From Pseudomonas sp. PB101 (GTDB lineage Bacteria > Pseudomonadota > Gammaproteobacteria > Pseudomonadales > Pseudomonadaceae): a DNA stretch of 64,000 bases. The stretch is taken from contig NZ_RWIR01000076.1 in the NCBI RefSeq assembly GCF_009764265.1, positions 27,947 to 91,946 on the forward strand. The letters run 5' to 3'. The position numbers were made by a program, and so were the translations under genes. Shown one piece after another: positions 24,425 to 32,345 of this stretch. The notes below the pieces were generated by a model. The model was not told the origin of the DNA and searched no databases. It saw only the letters and a program-made list of their open reading frames with translations. Each line of letters opens with the position of its first letter. Positions within the stretch are counted from its first letter, which is position 1.

Positions 24425-25234
24425 TTATTTCCCACCGCTACCCGCAACGCTTTCGCCGCCACGGGTCAGGTAATAGGCACCAAGAATCGGCAGCATGGTC
24501 ACGATCATCACCAGCATCGCCACGACGTTGGTCACCGGCACGTCCCGTGGGCGGCTGAGCTGGTTGAGCAGCCACAGCGGCAGGGTGCGTTCATGGCCGG
24601 CGGTGAAGGTGGTGACGATGATTTCGTCGAACGACAGCGCGAACGCCAACATGCCGCCGGCCAGCAACGCCGAGCCGAGGTTCGGCAGGATGATGTAGCG
24701 GAAGGTCTGCCAACCGTCGGCACCGAGGTCCATCGACGCTTCGATCAAACTGTGGGAAGTGCGACGCAAGCGGGCGATGACGTTGTTGTAGACGATCACC
24801 ACGCAGAAGGTCGCGTGGCCGACGATGATGGTGAACATCCCAGGTTCGATGCCCAGCGTCTTGAAGGTAGCCAGCAACGCGATCCCGGTGATGATCCCCG
24901 GCAGGGCAATCGGCAGGATCAGCATCAGCGAGATGCCCTGCTTGCCGAAGAAGTCCCGGCGATACAACGCGGCCGAAGCCAATGTGCCGAGGACCATGGC
25001 GATCAACGTGGCAATCGAGGCGATCTGCAACGACAGCTTGATGGCTTCGAGCACGTCCGGCCGCGAGAACGCCACGCCGATCCACTTCCAAGTGAAGCCC
25101 TTGGGCGGAAAGCTGAACGCTGCGTCTTCGGTGTTGAAGGCGTACAGGAAGATGATCAGGATCGGGAAGTGCAGGAACACCAACCCGCCCCAGGCGGCAA
25201 TGCGCAGGCCCAGGGAAGCTTTTTCAGAGTGCAT
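24425..25234 (-). CDS. ydcV: YdcV-like polyamine ABC permease (PotC family)
   Basis: A 269-aa binding-protein-dependent permease with about six transmembrane helices. The EAA loop is EASMDLGADGWQTFRYIILP (about 165-184), and LSFDEIIVTTFTAG (about 201-214) is the PotC-type signature. Gene order (binding protein, ATPase, PotB-like, PotC-like, PatD) is that of E. coli ydcSTUV-patD, which supports the name. It forms the channel with the PotB-like protein. It starts 11 bp inside the end of the upstream permease gene. E. coli YdcV has been linked to DNA uptake as well as transport, but nothing here shows that. Confidence 0.88.
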   Translation of the reverse strand: MHSEKASLGLRIAAWGGLVFLHFPILIIFLYAFNTEDAAFSFPPKGFTWKWIGVAFSRPDVLEAIKLSLQIASIATLIAMVLGTLASAALYRRDFFGKQGISLMLILPIALPGIITGIALLATFKTLGIEPGMFTIIVGHATFCVVIVYNNVIARLRRTSHSLIEASMDLGADGWQTFRYIILPNLGSALLAGGMLAFALSFDEIIVTTFTAGHERTLPLWLLNQLSRPRDVPVTNVVAMLVMIVTMLPILGAYYLTRGGESVAGSGGK

Positions 25235-26171
25235 CGAAGGCCCCCAGACGTTTGACGATGGACAGGTAGATGGCGATCAGCACGATCGGCACCAGGGTGA
25301 AGGCGGCGGCCATCGGCATATTGCCGATCGCGCCCTGCTGGGCATACACCATGCTGCCGACGAAGTAGCCGGGCGGGCCCACCAGTTGCGGCACGATGAA
25401 GTCGCCCAGGGTCAGCGAAAACGTGAAGATCGAACCTGCGGCAATGCCCGGGATCGACAGCGGCAGGATCACTTGCATGAAGGTCTGGCGCGGCTTCGCC
25501 CCGAGGTCGGCGGAGGCTTGCAGCAGCGACGGCGGCAGGCGTTCCAGCGAGGCCTGGATCGGCAGGATCATGAATGGCAGCCAGATGTAGACGAACACCA
25601 TGAAGCGCCCCAGGTGCGAGGTCGACAAGGTGCTGCCGCCCACCCCCGGAATGCCCAGCACGAACTGCAGGACCGGCTCCAGCCCCAGGTGCTGCACGAA
25701 CCACTGCGCCACGCCACCCTTGGCCAGCAGCAGCGTCCAGGCGTAGGCCTTGACGATGTAGCTGGCCCACATCGGCATCATCACCGCGATGTAGAAAAAC
25801 GCCTTGGTCTTGCCCGTGGTGTAGCGCGCCATGTAGTAGGCAATCGGGAATGCGACGATGGCGCTGGCGATCGACACGACGATCGCCATGCCCAGGGTGC
25901 GCAGGATGATGTCGAAGTTCGAGGGCTGGAACAGCGCCGCGAAGTTGGCCAGGGTCAGGTCAGGAGTGACCGCCATGGTGAAGTCATCGAAGGTGTAGAA
26001 ACCTTGCCACAGCAGGGTCAGCAGCGAACCGAGGTAGATCGCGCCGAACCAGATCAGCGGTGGCACCAGCAGCATCGACAGGTACAGGTTCGGCCGGCGA
26101 TACAGCAGGTTGGAGAACCGGCGCAACGGCGAGCCGCCCGACGGGTTTTGAGAGATAGCCAAGGTGTTCAT
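25224..26171 (-). CDS. ydcU: YdcU-like polyamine ABC permease (PotB family)
   Basis: A 315-aa membrane subunit. After a cytoplasmic N-terminus (about 35 residues), the first transmembrane helix LYLSMLLVPPLIWFGAIYLG begins; the EAA loop is QASADLGAKPRQTFMQVILP (about 209-228), followed by FTFSLTLGDFIVPQLVGPPG, a PotB-type hallmark. The ATG at 26171 lies 1 bp after the ATPase gene's stop codon (TGACATG), which supports this start over one 18 bp upstream. It overlaps the next permease gene by 11 bp, so the three transport genes are closely coupled. Confidence 0.88.
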   Translation of the reverse strand: MNTLAISQNPSGGSPLRRFSNLLYRRPNLYLSMLLVPPLIWFGAIYLGSLLTLLWQGFYTFDDFTMAVTPDLTLANFAALFQPSNFDIILRTLGMAIVVSIASAIVAFPIAYYMARYTTGKTKAFFYIAVMMPMWASYIVKAYAWTLLLAKGGVAQWFVQHLGLEPVLQFVLGIPGVGGSTLSTSHLGRFMVFVYIWLPFMILPIQASLERLPPSLLQASADLGAKPRQTFMQVILPLSIPGIAAGSIFTFSLTLGDFIVPQLVGPPGYFVGSMVYAQQGAIGNMPMAAAFTLVPIVLIAIYLSIVKRLGAFDAL

Positions 26172-26172
26172 G

Positions 26173-27210
26173 TCACACCCCGCCCGCAACGGTGTCGTGC
26201 AACGGGATCATGGCTTCGCGCGCCCAGCGTGCGCTGATGCGCTGGCCGGTCTGGTGTTGTGCGCTGGTGTCCAGCCATTGGTTGTTGGCCTTGCTGATGT
26301 TCAGGGTCTGGCCGTTTTCCAGTTTCAGCTCGTAGCGGGTGGCGCTGCCCTGGTACTGGATGTCGTGCAGCAAACCGCTGACTTCGATCTCGTGGCTGGC
26401 CAGCGGGCCTTCGGCGAAACGCACGTGTTCCGGGCGAATCGAGAACGGCTGCGGATTGCCGCTGAGCTGTTTTGCCAGGTCGCCGCGAATCACGTTGGAG
26501 GTGCCGACGAATTCCGCGACGAAAGTGGTGGCCGGTTTCATGTACAGGTTGCGCGGGCTGTCGACCTGTTCGATGCGGCCCTTGTTGAACACCGCCACGC
26601 GGTCGGACATCGACAGCGCTTCGGTCTGGTCGTGGGTGACGAAGATGAAGGTGATGCCGAGCTGGCGTTGCAGCTTCTTCAATTCGCTCTGCATTTGCTC
26701 GCGCAGCTTCAGGTCCAGCGCGCCGAGGGGTTCGTCGAGCAGCAGCACCCGTGGACGGTTGACCAGCGCACGGGCCAGGGCCACACGCTGGCGCTGACCA
26801 CCGGAGAGCTGCACCGGCTTGCGCTCGCCATAGCCGCCGAGGGCAACCATTTCCAGGGATTCTTCGGCACGCTTGAGGCGCTCGGCCTTGCCGATGCCTT
26901 TGACCTTCAAGCCGTAGGCGACGTTGTCACGAACGTTCATGTGCGGGAACAGCGCGTAATCCTGGAACACGGTGTTCACGTCGCGCTGGTACGGCGGCAG
27001 GCCGGCGGCCTCTTCGCCATGAATTCGGATGGAACCTGCACTCGGTTGTTCAAAACCGGCGATCAGGCGCAAACAGGTGGTCTTGCCCGAGCCGGAAGGC
27101 CCCAGCATGGAGAAGAACTCGCCGTCCTGGATGTCGATGGAAACCCGGTCTACGGCTTTCACTTCGCCGAATTGACGGGAAACGTTGGTGAACTGGACTG
27201 CAAGCGTCAT
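26173..27210 (-). CDS. ydcT: YdcT-like polyamine ABC transporter ATPase (PotA family)
   Basis: A 345-aa PotA-type ATPase. Walker A is GPSGSGKTT (about 38-46), the signature is LSGGQRQR (about 137-144), Walker B is VLLLDEPLGALD and the switch histidine lies in VTHDQTEALSMSDR. A C-terminal TOBE domain (about 270-345) is typical of polyamine, sulfate and iron importers. I chose the ATG at 27210, with GGAG 9 nt upstream; the open frame extends 171 bp further but that part is low-complexity and has no motif. A REPIN lies in the 223-bp gap to the binding-protein gene. Confidence 0.9.
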   Translation of the reverse strand: MTLAVQFTNVSRQFGEVKAVDRVSIDIQDGEFFSMLGPSGSGKTTCLRLIAGFEQPSAGSIRIHGEEAAGLPPYQRDVNTVFQDYALFPHMNVRDNVAYGLKVKGIGKAERLKRAEESLEMVALGGYGERKPVQLSGGQRQRVALARALVNRPRVLLLDEPLGALDLKLREQMQSELKKLQRQLGITFIFVTHDQTEALSMSDRVAVFNKGRIEQVDSPRNLYMKPATTFVAEFVGTSNVIRGDLAKQLSGNPQPFSIRPEHVRFAEGPLASHEIEVSGLLHDIQYQGSATRYELKLENGQTLNISKANNQWLDTSAQHQTGQRISARWAREAMIPLHDTVAGGV

Positions 27211-27321
27211 GGTGCGGTGCTCCAAAAAGGCGAAGGCCGTCGCAGCGGCCCTGCCTGGACTTCTGAAAAAACAAAAACTTTTATCTGCTGGCCGAGCGCG
27301 GTAGCGGCAGCGGCGGTGACA

Positions 27322-27413
27322 CTGTGGGAGCTGGCTTGCCAGCGATGGCGTCAGCACAGTCACTACTGTGTTGCCTGACACTCCGCTATCGCGGGCAAGC
27401 CCGCTCCCACAGG
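27322..27413. repeat. REPIN with unequal arms
   Basis: The left arm is CTGTGGGAGCTGGCTTGCCA and the right arm is the inverse of a TGTGGGAGCGGGCTTGCCC unit, so the two arms belong to different REP subtypes and pair imperfectly in the central part. Confidence 0.8.
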
Positions 27414-27433
27414 GATCTGTTTCACTTCAAGGG

Positions 27434-28585
27434 TTAACGGCCGCCCATGATCGCGATGTAATCCTGGGTCCAGCGGCTGTACGGCACGAACTTGCCGCCT
27501 TCAGCCTGCGGGGTTTTCCAGAAGGCGATCTTGTCGAACTGGTCGAAACCGTTGGTCTTGCAGCCTTCGGCGCCGAGCAGTTCACTGCCCTGGCACGCCG
27601 CCGGAACCGCTGGCAGCGAGCCGAACCACGCCGCTACGTCACCCTGGACTTTCGGTTGCAGCGACCAGTCCATCCACTTGTAGGCGCAGTTCGGGTGCTT
27701 GGCCTCGGTGTGCAGCATGGTGGTGTCGGCCCAACCGGTGGCGCCTTCTTTCGGGATGGTCGAGGCGATTGGCTGTTTCTCGTTCATCAGGCCGTTGACC
27801 TGATACGGCCACGCGCCGGAGGCGACCACGCCTTCGTTCTTGAAGTCGCTCATTTGCACGGTGGTGTCATGCCAGTAGCGATGAATCAACGGCTGCTGGG
27901 CGCGCAGCAGGTCGAGCACGGCCTTGTACTGGGCTTCAGTCAGTTCGTAGGGGTTCTGGATGCCCAGTTCCGGCTTGGTGGACTTCAGGTACAGCGCCGC
28001 GTCGGCGATGTAGATCGGGCCGTCATAGGCCTGCACGCGGCCTTTGTTCGGCTTGCCGTCGGGCAGGTTTTGCGCATTGAACAGCACGCCCCAGGTGGTC
28101 GGCGCGGTCTTGAAGACGTTGGTGTTGTACATCAACACGTTCGGACCCCACTGATACGGGGTGCCGTAGGTTTGCTTGTTGACCACGTACCAGGGGGCAT
28201 CCTTGAGGCGCGGGTCGATGTTTTTCCAGTTCGGGATCAACGCGGTGTTGATCGGTTGCACACGCTTGCCGACGATCAGGCGCAGCGAGGCGTCGCCGGA
28301 TGCGGTCACCAGGTCATAACCGCCCTTGGCCATCAGGCTGACCATTTCATCGGAGGTGGCCGCCGTCTTGACGTTGACCTTGCAGCCGGTTTCCTTCTCG
28401 AAACCGCTCACCCAGTCATAGGCCTTGTCGCTTTCGCCACGTTCGATGTAGCCGGGCCAGGCCACAATGTCCAGTTGGCCTTCGCCCGCCCCGACAGCTG
28501 TGAGCGGCTCGGCGGCCTGGACAGCGGCGCTGGCCAGCAGCGCGGTGGTGATTGCACTGATCAGTGCGGTCTTGTGCACGAACAT
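27434..28585 (-). CDS. ydcS: YdcS-like polyamine-binding periplasmic protein
   Basis: A 383-aa binding protein strongly similar to E. coli YdcS: AWPGYIERG, DWVSGFEKETGCKVNVKTA, SGDASLRLIVGKRVQPINTA, HDTTVQMSDFKNEGVVAS and the identical ending GGKFVPYSRWTQDYIAIMGG. The signal peptide is MFVHKTALISAITTALLASA with cleavage before AEPL. It is expected to deliver putrescine or a related amine to the YdcU/V permease. E. coli YdcS has also been reported to have polyhydroxybutyrate synthase activity. GAGGGA lies 6 nt before the ATG at 28585, fixing the start. It is preceded by an aldehyde dehydrogenase gene 84 bp away on the same strand. Confidence 0.92.
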   Translation of the reverse strand: MFVHKTALISAITTALLASAAVQAAEPLTAVGAGEGQLDIVAWPGYIERGESDKAYDWVSGFEKETGCKVNVKTAATSDEMVSLMAKGGYDLVTASGDASLRLIVGKRVQPINTALIPNWKNIDPRLKDAPWYVVNKQTYGTPYQWGPNVLMYNTNVFKTAPTTWGVLFNAQNLPDGKPNKGRVQAYDGPIYIADAALYLKSTKPELGIQNPYELTEAQYKAVLDLLRAQQPLIHRYWHDTTVQMSDFKNEGVVASGAWPYQVNGLMNEKQPIASTIPKEGATGWADTTMLHTEAKHPNCAYKWMDWSLQPKVQGDVAAWFGSLPAVPAACQGSELLGAEGCKTNGFDQFDKIAFWKTPQAEGGKFVPYSRWTQDYIAIMGGR

Positions 28586-28669
28586 GGGAATTCCCTCTTC
28601 TTTAATTATGGTCGGGGCAGTGTTTTGAACGTGGTGAAGCATGCCGTTGATGGCTTGTTATTAGCGTAG

Positions 28670-30127
28670 TCAGAGATGCTCGCCATGGCGGGCCATGATG
28701 TGCCGCACCACGCTGTAGTCCTGGAGTGAGTCGCTGGACAGGTCTTTGCCGTAGCCCGAACGCTTCAGACCGCCATGGGGCATTTCGCTGACCAGCATGA
28801 AGTGGCTGTTGATCCAGGTGCAGCCGTACTGCAAACGCGCCGCGACCTGCATCGCCTTGTCCAGGTTCTGGGTCCAGACCGACGAAGCCAGGCCGTATTC
28901 CGAATCGTTGGCCCAGTCCACCGCTTGTGCCAGTTCGTCGAAACGGGTCACGGTGACCACCGGCCCGAACACTTCGCGCTGGACGATCTCGTCACTTTGC
29001 TTGCAGCCGGCCAGCAGGGTCGGCTGGTAATAGAAGCCTGCGCCGGAATGCACCGCCGCGCCGGTGACCCGCTCGATGTGCGGCTGGCCAAGGGCGCGTT
29101 CGACAAAACTGGCCACGCGATCACGCTGGCGGGTGCTGATCAGCGGGCCGATTTCGTTGTCGGCGTCGCGTTTGCCGGCAAAGCGCAGGCTGCTGACGGC
29201 GGCGCCGAGTTCGGCCACCAGACGGTCGTGAATTCCGGCCTGGGCATAAATGCGGCAGGCGGCGGTGCAATCCTGGCCGGCGTTGTAATACCCGTAAGTG
29301 CGCACGCCTTCGACCACCGCCTGGATGTCGGCATCGTTGCAGACGATCACCGGGGCCTTGCCGCCGAGCTCGAGGTGGGTGCGCTTGAGGGTTTTCGCTG
29401 CGGCCTGGAGGATTTTCTGACCGGTGACGATGTCGCCGGTCAGCGACACCATGCGGATCTTTGGATGGCTGACCAAATGGCTGCCGACGCCTTCGCCGCC
29501 ACCGCAAACGATGTTGATCACACCCCGTGGCAGGATTTCGGCAAGTGCCGGGGCCAGGGCCAGGATCGACAGCGGCGTGTGCTCCGAGGGCTTGAACACC
29601 AGGGTGTTGCCGGCGGCGAGGGCCGGGGCGATTTTCCACGCGGCCATCATGATCGGGTAGTTCCACGGCGCAATCGACGCGACTACTCCGATAGGATCGC
29701 GACGGACCATGCTGGTGTAGCCCGGCAGGTATTCGCCACTGAGCTGGCCGGTCTGGCAACGCACGGCGCCGGCGAAGAAGCGGAATACGTCGACCGTGGC
29801 ACTCAGGTCATCCTGACGGGCCAGGTGCAACGGCTTGCCGCAGTTCATGGATTCGAGGCGGGCGAGCAGGTCGGCGTTTTTTTCGATGGCGTTGGCGATG
29901 TCCAGCAACAGGTTCGAACGCTGCTGAGGCGTGGTCCGTGACCAACCGGCAAAGGCGCGGTTGGCGGCAAGGATCGCGGCTTCGACCTGCTCGGTGCTGG
30001 CTTCGGCGATCTGCGTGATGATTTCGCCGGTGGCGGGGTTGAGGATCGGCTCGACACAGCCTTGGCCGGCGACTAATTCACCATCAATCAATAATGCGGT
30101 GAACAACGGGGTCTGCGCGCCAGCCAT
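28670..30127 (-). CDS. Second gamma-aminobutyraldehyde dehydrogenase-like enzyme
   Basis: A 485-aa aldehyde dehydrogenase, paralogous to the PatD encoded 4.4 kb away. It shares VASIAPWNYPIMMAAWKIAP, ELGGKAPVIVCNDADI, the catalytic NAGQDCTAACRIYAQ, FGPVVTVTRF and MPHGGLKRSGYGKDLS. The likely reaction is again oxidation of 4-aminobutyraldehyde, or of 3-aminopropanal from diaminopropane, but sequence does not separate these. Two starts are possible: the ATG at 30127 aligns with the paralogue after a short extension, while the ATG at 30157 adds ten basic residues; neither has a strong ribosome binding site. It is the first gene of the island after the LysR regulator gene. Confidence 0.88.
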   Translation of the reverse strand: MAGAQTPLFTALLIDGELVAGQGCVEPILNPATGEIITQIAEASTEQVEAAILAANRAFAGWSRTTPQQRSNLLLDIANAIEKNADLLARLESMNCGKPLHLARQDDLSATVDVFRFFAGAVRCQTGQLSGEYLPGYTSMVRRDPIGVVASIAPWNYPIMMAAWKIAPALAAGNTLVFKPSEHTPLSILALAPALAEILPRGVINIVCGGGEGVGSHLVSHPKIRMVSLTGDIVTGQKILQAAAKTLKRTHLELGGKAPVIVCNDADIQAVVEGVRTYGYYNAGQDCTAACRIYAQAGIHDRLVAELGAAVSSLRFAGKRDADNEIGPLISTRQRDRVASFVERALGQPHIERVTGAAVHSGAGFYYQPTLLAGCKQSDEIVQREVFGPVVTVTRFDELAQAVDWANDSEYGLASSVWTQNLDKAMQVAARLQYGCTWINSHFMLVSEMPHGGLKRSGYGKDLSSDSLQDYSVVRHIMARHGEHL

Positions 30128-30259
30128 TTTTCGGGTTCTCTTTTCTTGTGTGGCCATGGTGTTCCCAGTGATGGGGTCCCGGCCGTCTTATATAGATGTA
30201 ACAAGACTAGTGCGCGGACCCGAGGACAACAAATACTAAATACTGAAGGTGGCGTTCGA

Positions 30260-31174
30260 TTAAATAGATGGCTTGCGCCCGCCGTGGGGTTGTTCGCGTG
30301 CAACCGTGAGGAACGGGTCCACCAGCGCCGGCCGCGCGGTGCCGCGACGCCAGGCCAGGCCGACGTCGAGGGTCTGGCTGAGGTCGGCAATCGGTCGGGC
30401 TTCGATGATGTCGCCCTCCAGTGACCAAGGGCGATAGGTCATATCGGGCTGAATCGACACGCCGAGGCCGGCAGCCACCAGGCTTCGCACCGCTTCGGTC
30501 GAGGCCGTGCGCAGGGTGATGCGCGGTTGCAGGGAGGCTGCCGACCACATGCGCTGGGCGTTGCGGTCCATTTCATCGACGTTCAGCTGAATCAGCGGCT
30601 CGCGGGCCACGTCGGCGAGGTTGATGCTGTCGTGCTCCAGCAAGGGGTGTTGGGCGGGCAGCCATAGTCGGTGCGGCGAGTGAGTCAGCACTTCGGTCTG
30701 CAAGGCGTGGCGGTCTTCGAGGTTGGAGAGGATCAGCACACCGACATCGATCTCGCCGCTGACCAGCAAATGCTCGATGTACGGGCGCTCGTCTTCCATC
30801 ACGCGGATTTCCACGTTGGGGTAGGCGCGCTGGAAGCGGGTGAGCAAGTCCGCCAGGTAATACCCGGCCACCAGGCTGGTCACGCCGACGATCAACTGCC
30901 CGGCCACCTGGTCGGTGCTCTGTTGCAGGCTGCGCTTGGCGTTATCCACGGTGGCCAGGATCAGGTGCGCCTGACGCAGGAATTGATGGCCCTGGTGGGT
31001 CAGGGTCATGCCCTTGGCGTGGCGGCTGAACAGGCTGACGCCGATTTCTTCCTCCAGTTGCTGGATCGCCAGGGTCAGGGTCGACTGGGAAATGAACGCG
31101 GTCTGCGCGGCGGCGGAGATCGAACCGGTCTCGGCCACGGCGATGAAATGGCGGATCTGACGCAAGGTCATCAT
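30260..31174 (-). CDS. LysR-family regulator of the polyamine island
   Basis: A 304-aa LysR-type regulator. The helix-turn-helix is GSISAAAQTAFISQSTLTLAIQQLEEEIG (about 17-45; A-A-x-x-x-x-x-x-Q-S-x-L pattern) and the effector domain starts near residue 90 (GQLIVGVTSLVAGYYLADLL). It is encoded upstream of the aldehyde dehydrogenase gene in the same direction, with a 132-bp gap, so it could be autoregulated together with the island. I infer that it senses a polyamine or a downstream aminoaldehyde; the sequence itself does not show the ligand. Start Met-Met has no strong ribosome binding site. Confidence 0.85.
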   Translation of the reverse strand: MMTLRQIRHFIAVAETGSISAAAQTAFISQSTLTLAIQQLEEEIGVSLFSRHAKGMTLTHQGHQFLRQAHLILATVDNAKRSLQQSTDQVAGQLIVGVTSLVAGYYLADLLTRFQRAYPNVEIRVMEDERPYIEHLLVSGEIDVGVLILSNLEDRHALQTEVLTHSPHRLWLPAQHPLLEHDSINLADVAREPLIQLNVDEMDRNAQRMWSAASLQPRITLRTASTEAVRSLVAAGLGVSIQPDMTYRPWSLEGDIIEARPIADLSQTLDVGLAWRRGTARPALVDPFLTVAREQPHGGRKPSI

Positions 31175-31345
31175 GGGAAAGTACCCGGTGGGCTGTTTTT
31201 ATCGATTAGCGAGAGTCTATATCTTTTTTTTCGATAGATAGCGTCTCGATGCAACATCTGGAAGCACTCTCGCGCACGGGGCGTGGGCACTTTCCAACTA
31301 GGCTGGTGGCCTTATTTCAGGTTAAACGTCCTGTGGAGGCGAAAA

Positions 31346-32038
31346 ATGAACACCCGTGGATTGCTTGATCAACTGCTCAAATCCGGTCAGGACCTGTTGC
31401 AGAACAAGGCTGGCAGCTCTTCGCAAAAAGGCACGAGCGGCAGCGCCGGTGCCCTCGGTGGTCTGCTCTCCGGCGCAAGCGGCGGGGCATTGGCGGCCGG
31501 CGCCATGGGCTTGCTGCTGGGCAGCAAAAAGGCCCGTAAAGTCGGGGGCAAGGTCGCGGTCTACGGCGGACTCGCCGCGTTGGGCGTGCTGGCCTACAAG
31601 GCCTACGGCAACTGGCAGGCCCAGCAGGGCACTGCGCCAGAAACTGAACCGCAAACCCTCGACCGCTTGCCTGCCGCGCAAGTCGAGCAGCACAGCCAGG
31701 CGATTCTCAGGGCGCTGGTGGCCGCGGCCAAGGCTGACGGACATGTCGACGAACGTGAGCGCGCACTGATCGAGGGCGAGTTCATCAAGCTCGATAATGA
31801 CCAGGAGCTGCAACACTGGCTGCACGCCGAACTCAACAAGCCGCTGGACCCCGCCGACGTCGCCCGTGCCGCGCGCACGCCGGAGACCGCCGCCGAGATG
31901 TACATCGCGAGTGTGATGATGGTCGACGAGGAGAACTTCATGGAGAAGTCCTACCTGGATGAACTGGCGCGGCAACTCAAGCTGGAGCCGGGGTTGAAGG
32001 CCGAGCTCGAGAAACAGGTGCGCCAGGCTTCGATGTAA
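31346..32038 (+). CDS. TerB-family / DUF533 (YebE-like) protein
   Basis: A 230-aa protein with two parts. Residues 1-100 hold a glycine- and serine-rich N-terminus and a hydrophobic stretch (GALAAGAMGLLLGSKKARKVGGKVAVYGGLAALGVLAYKAY) that could be membrane-associated. Residues 110-225 form a helical TerB/YebE-like domain (ILRALVAAAKADGHVDERER, then EMYIASVMMVDEENFMEKSYLDELA), of the kind often annotated as tellurite resistance TerB. The acidic pair positions suggest metal binding in TerB, but no tellurite operon is present. Start: the ATG at 31346 has TGGAGG 7 nt upstream. It is a single gene between the LysR gene and wspA. Confidence 0.82.
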   Translation: MNTRGLLDQLLKSGQDLLQNKAGSSSQKGTSGSAGALGGLLSGASGGALAAGAMGLLLGSKKARKVGGKVAVYGGLAALGVLAYKAYGNWQAQQGTAPETEPQTLDRLPAAQVEQHSQAILRALVAAAKADGHVDERERALIEGEFIKLDNDQELQHWLHAELNKPLDPADVARAARTPETAAEMYIASVMMVDEENFMEKSYLDELARQLKLEPGLKAELEKQVRQASM

Positions 32039-32039
32039 T

Positions 32040-32128
32040 TGTGGGAGCTGGTTTGCTAGCGAAGGCGATCATTCAGTCACTAGTGGGTTGTCTGGCACAA
32101 CGCTTCGCTGGCAAGCCAGCTCCTACAA
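32040..32128. repeat. REPIN: inverted pair of REP elements
   Basis: TGTGGGAGCTGGTTTGCTAG at the left and its imperfect inverse ending GCCAGCTCCTACA at the right, directly after the TerB-like gene. Several arm positions have diverged. Confidence 0.85.
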
Positions 32129-32306
32129 TGCAGGTCTTTTCAGCCACACCCCATCCCCAATGGCCGATCCGTCGCCCGTTTCCACCCAATCGCCACTGGC
32201 ACTCATCCCCTCCTTTAGCGGACATTCCCCATCCAGAGCCCACCGGCTTGTCCGCGGGATGAGCGGCGGCGTGCATCCGTCTTATAAATGAAACACCGCC
32301 CTCGGC

Positions 32307-32312
32307 TATACT
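32307..32312 (+). promoter_or_regulatory. Likely -10 box of the wsp operon
   Basis: GGCTATACT contains TATACT, a good sigma-70 -10 hexamer, about 34 bp before the wspA GTG. No good -35 hexamer is seen at 16-18 bp upstream, so the promoter may be weak or use another sigma factor. Confidence 0.4.
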
Positions 32313-32345
32313 CCCCGCATTTCGAATCAGGCCCGAGGATTGACT

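Noticed and set aside
31346..32038. TerB-like gene as part of a tellurite resistance operon
   Set aside because: No terA, terC, terD or terE is adjacent, and the sequence fits the YebE/DUF533 type better.
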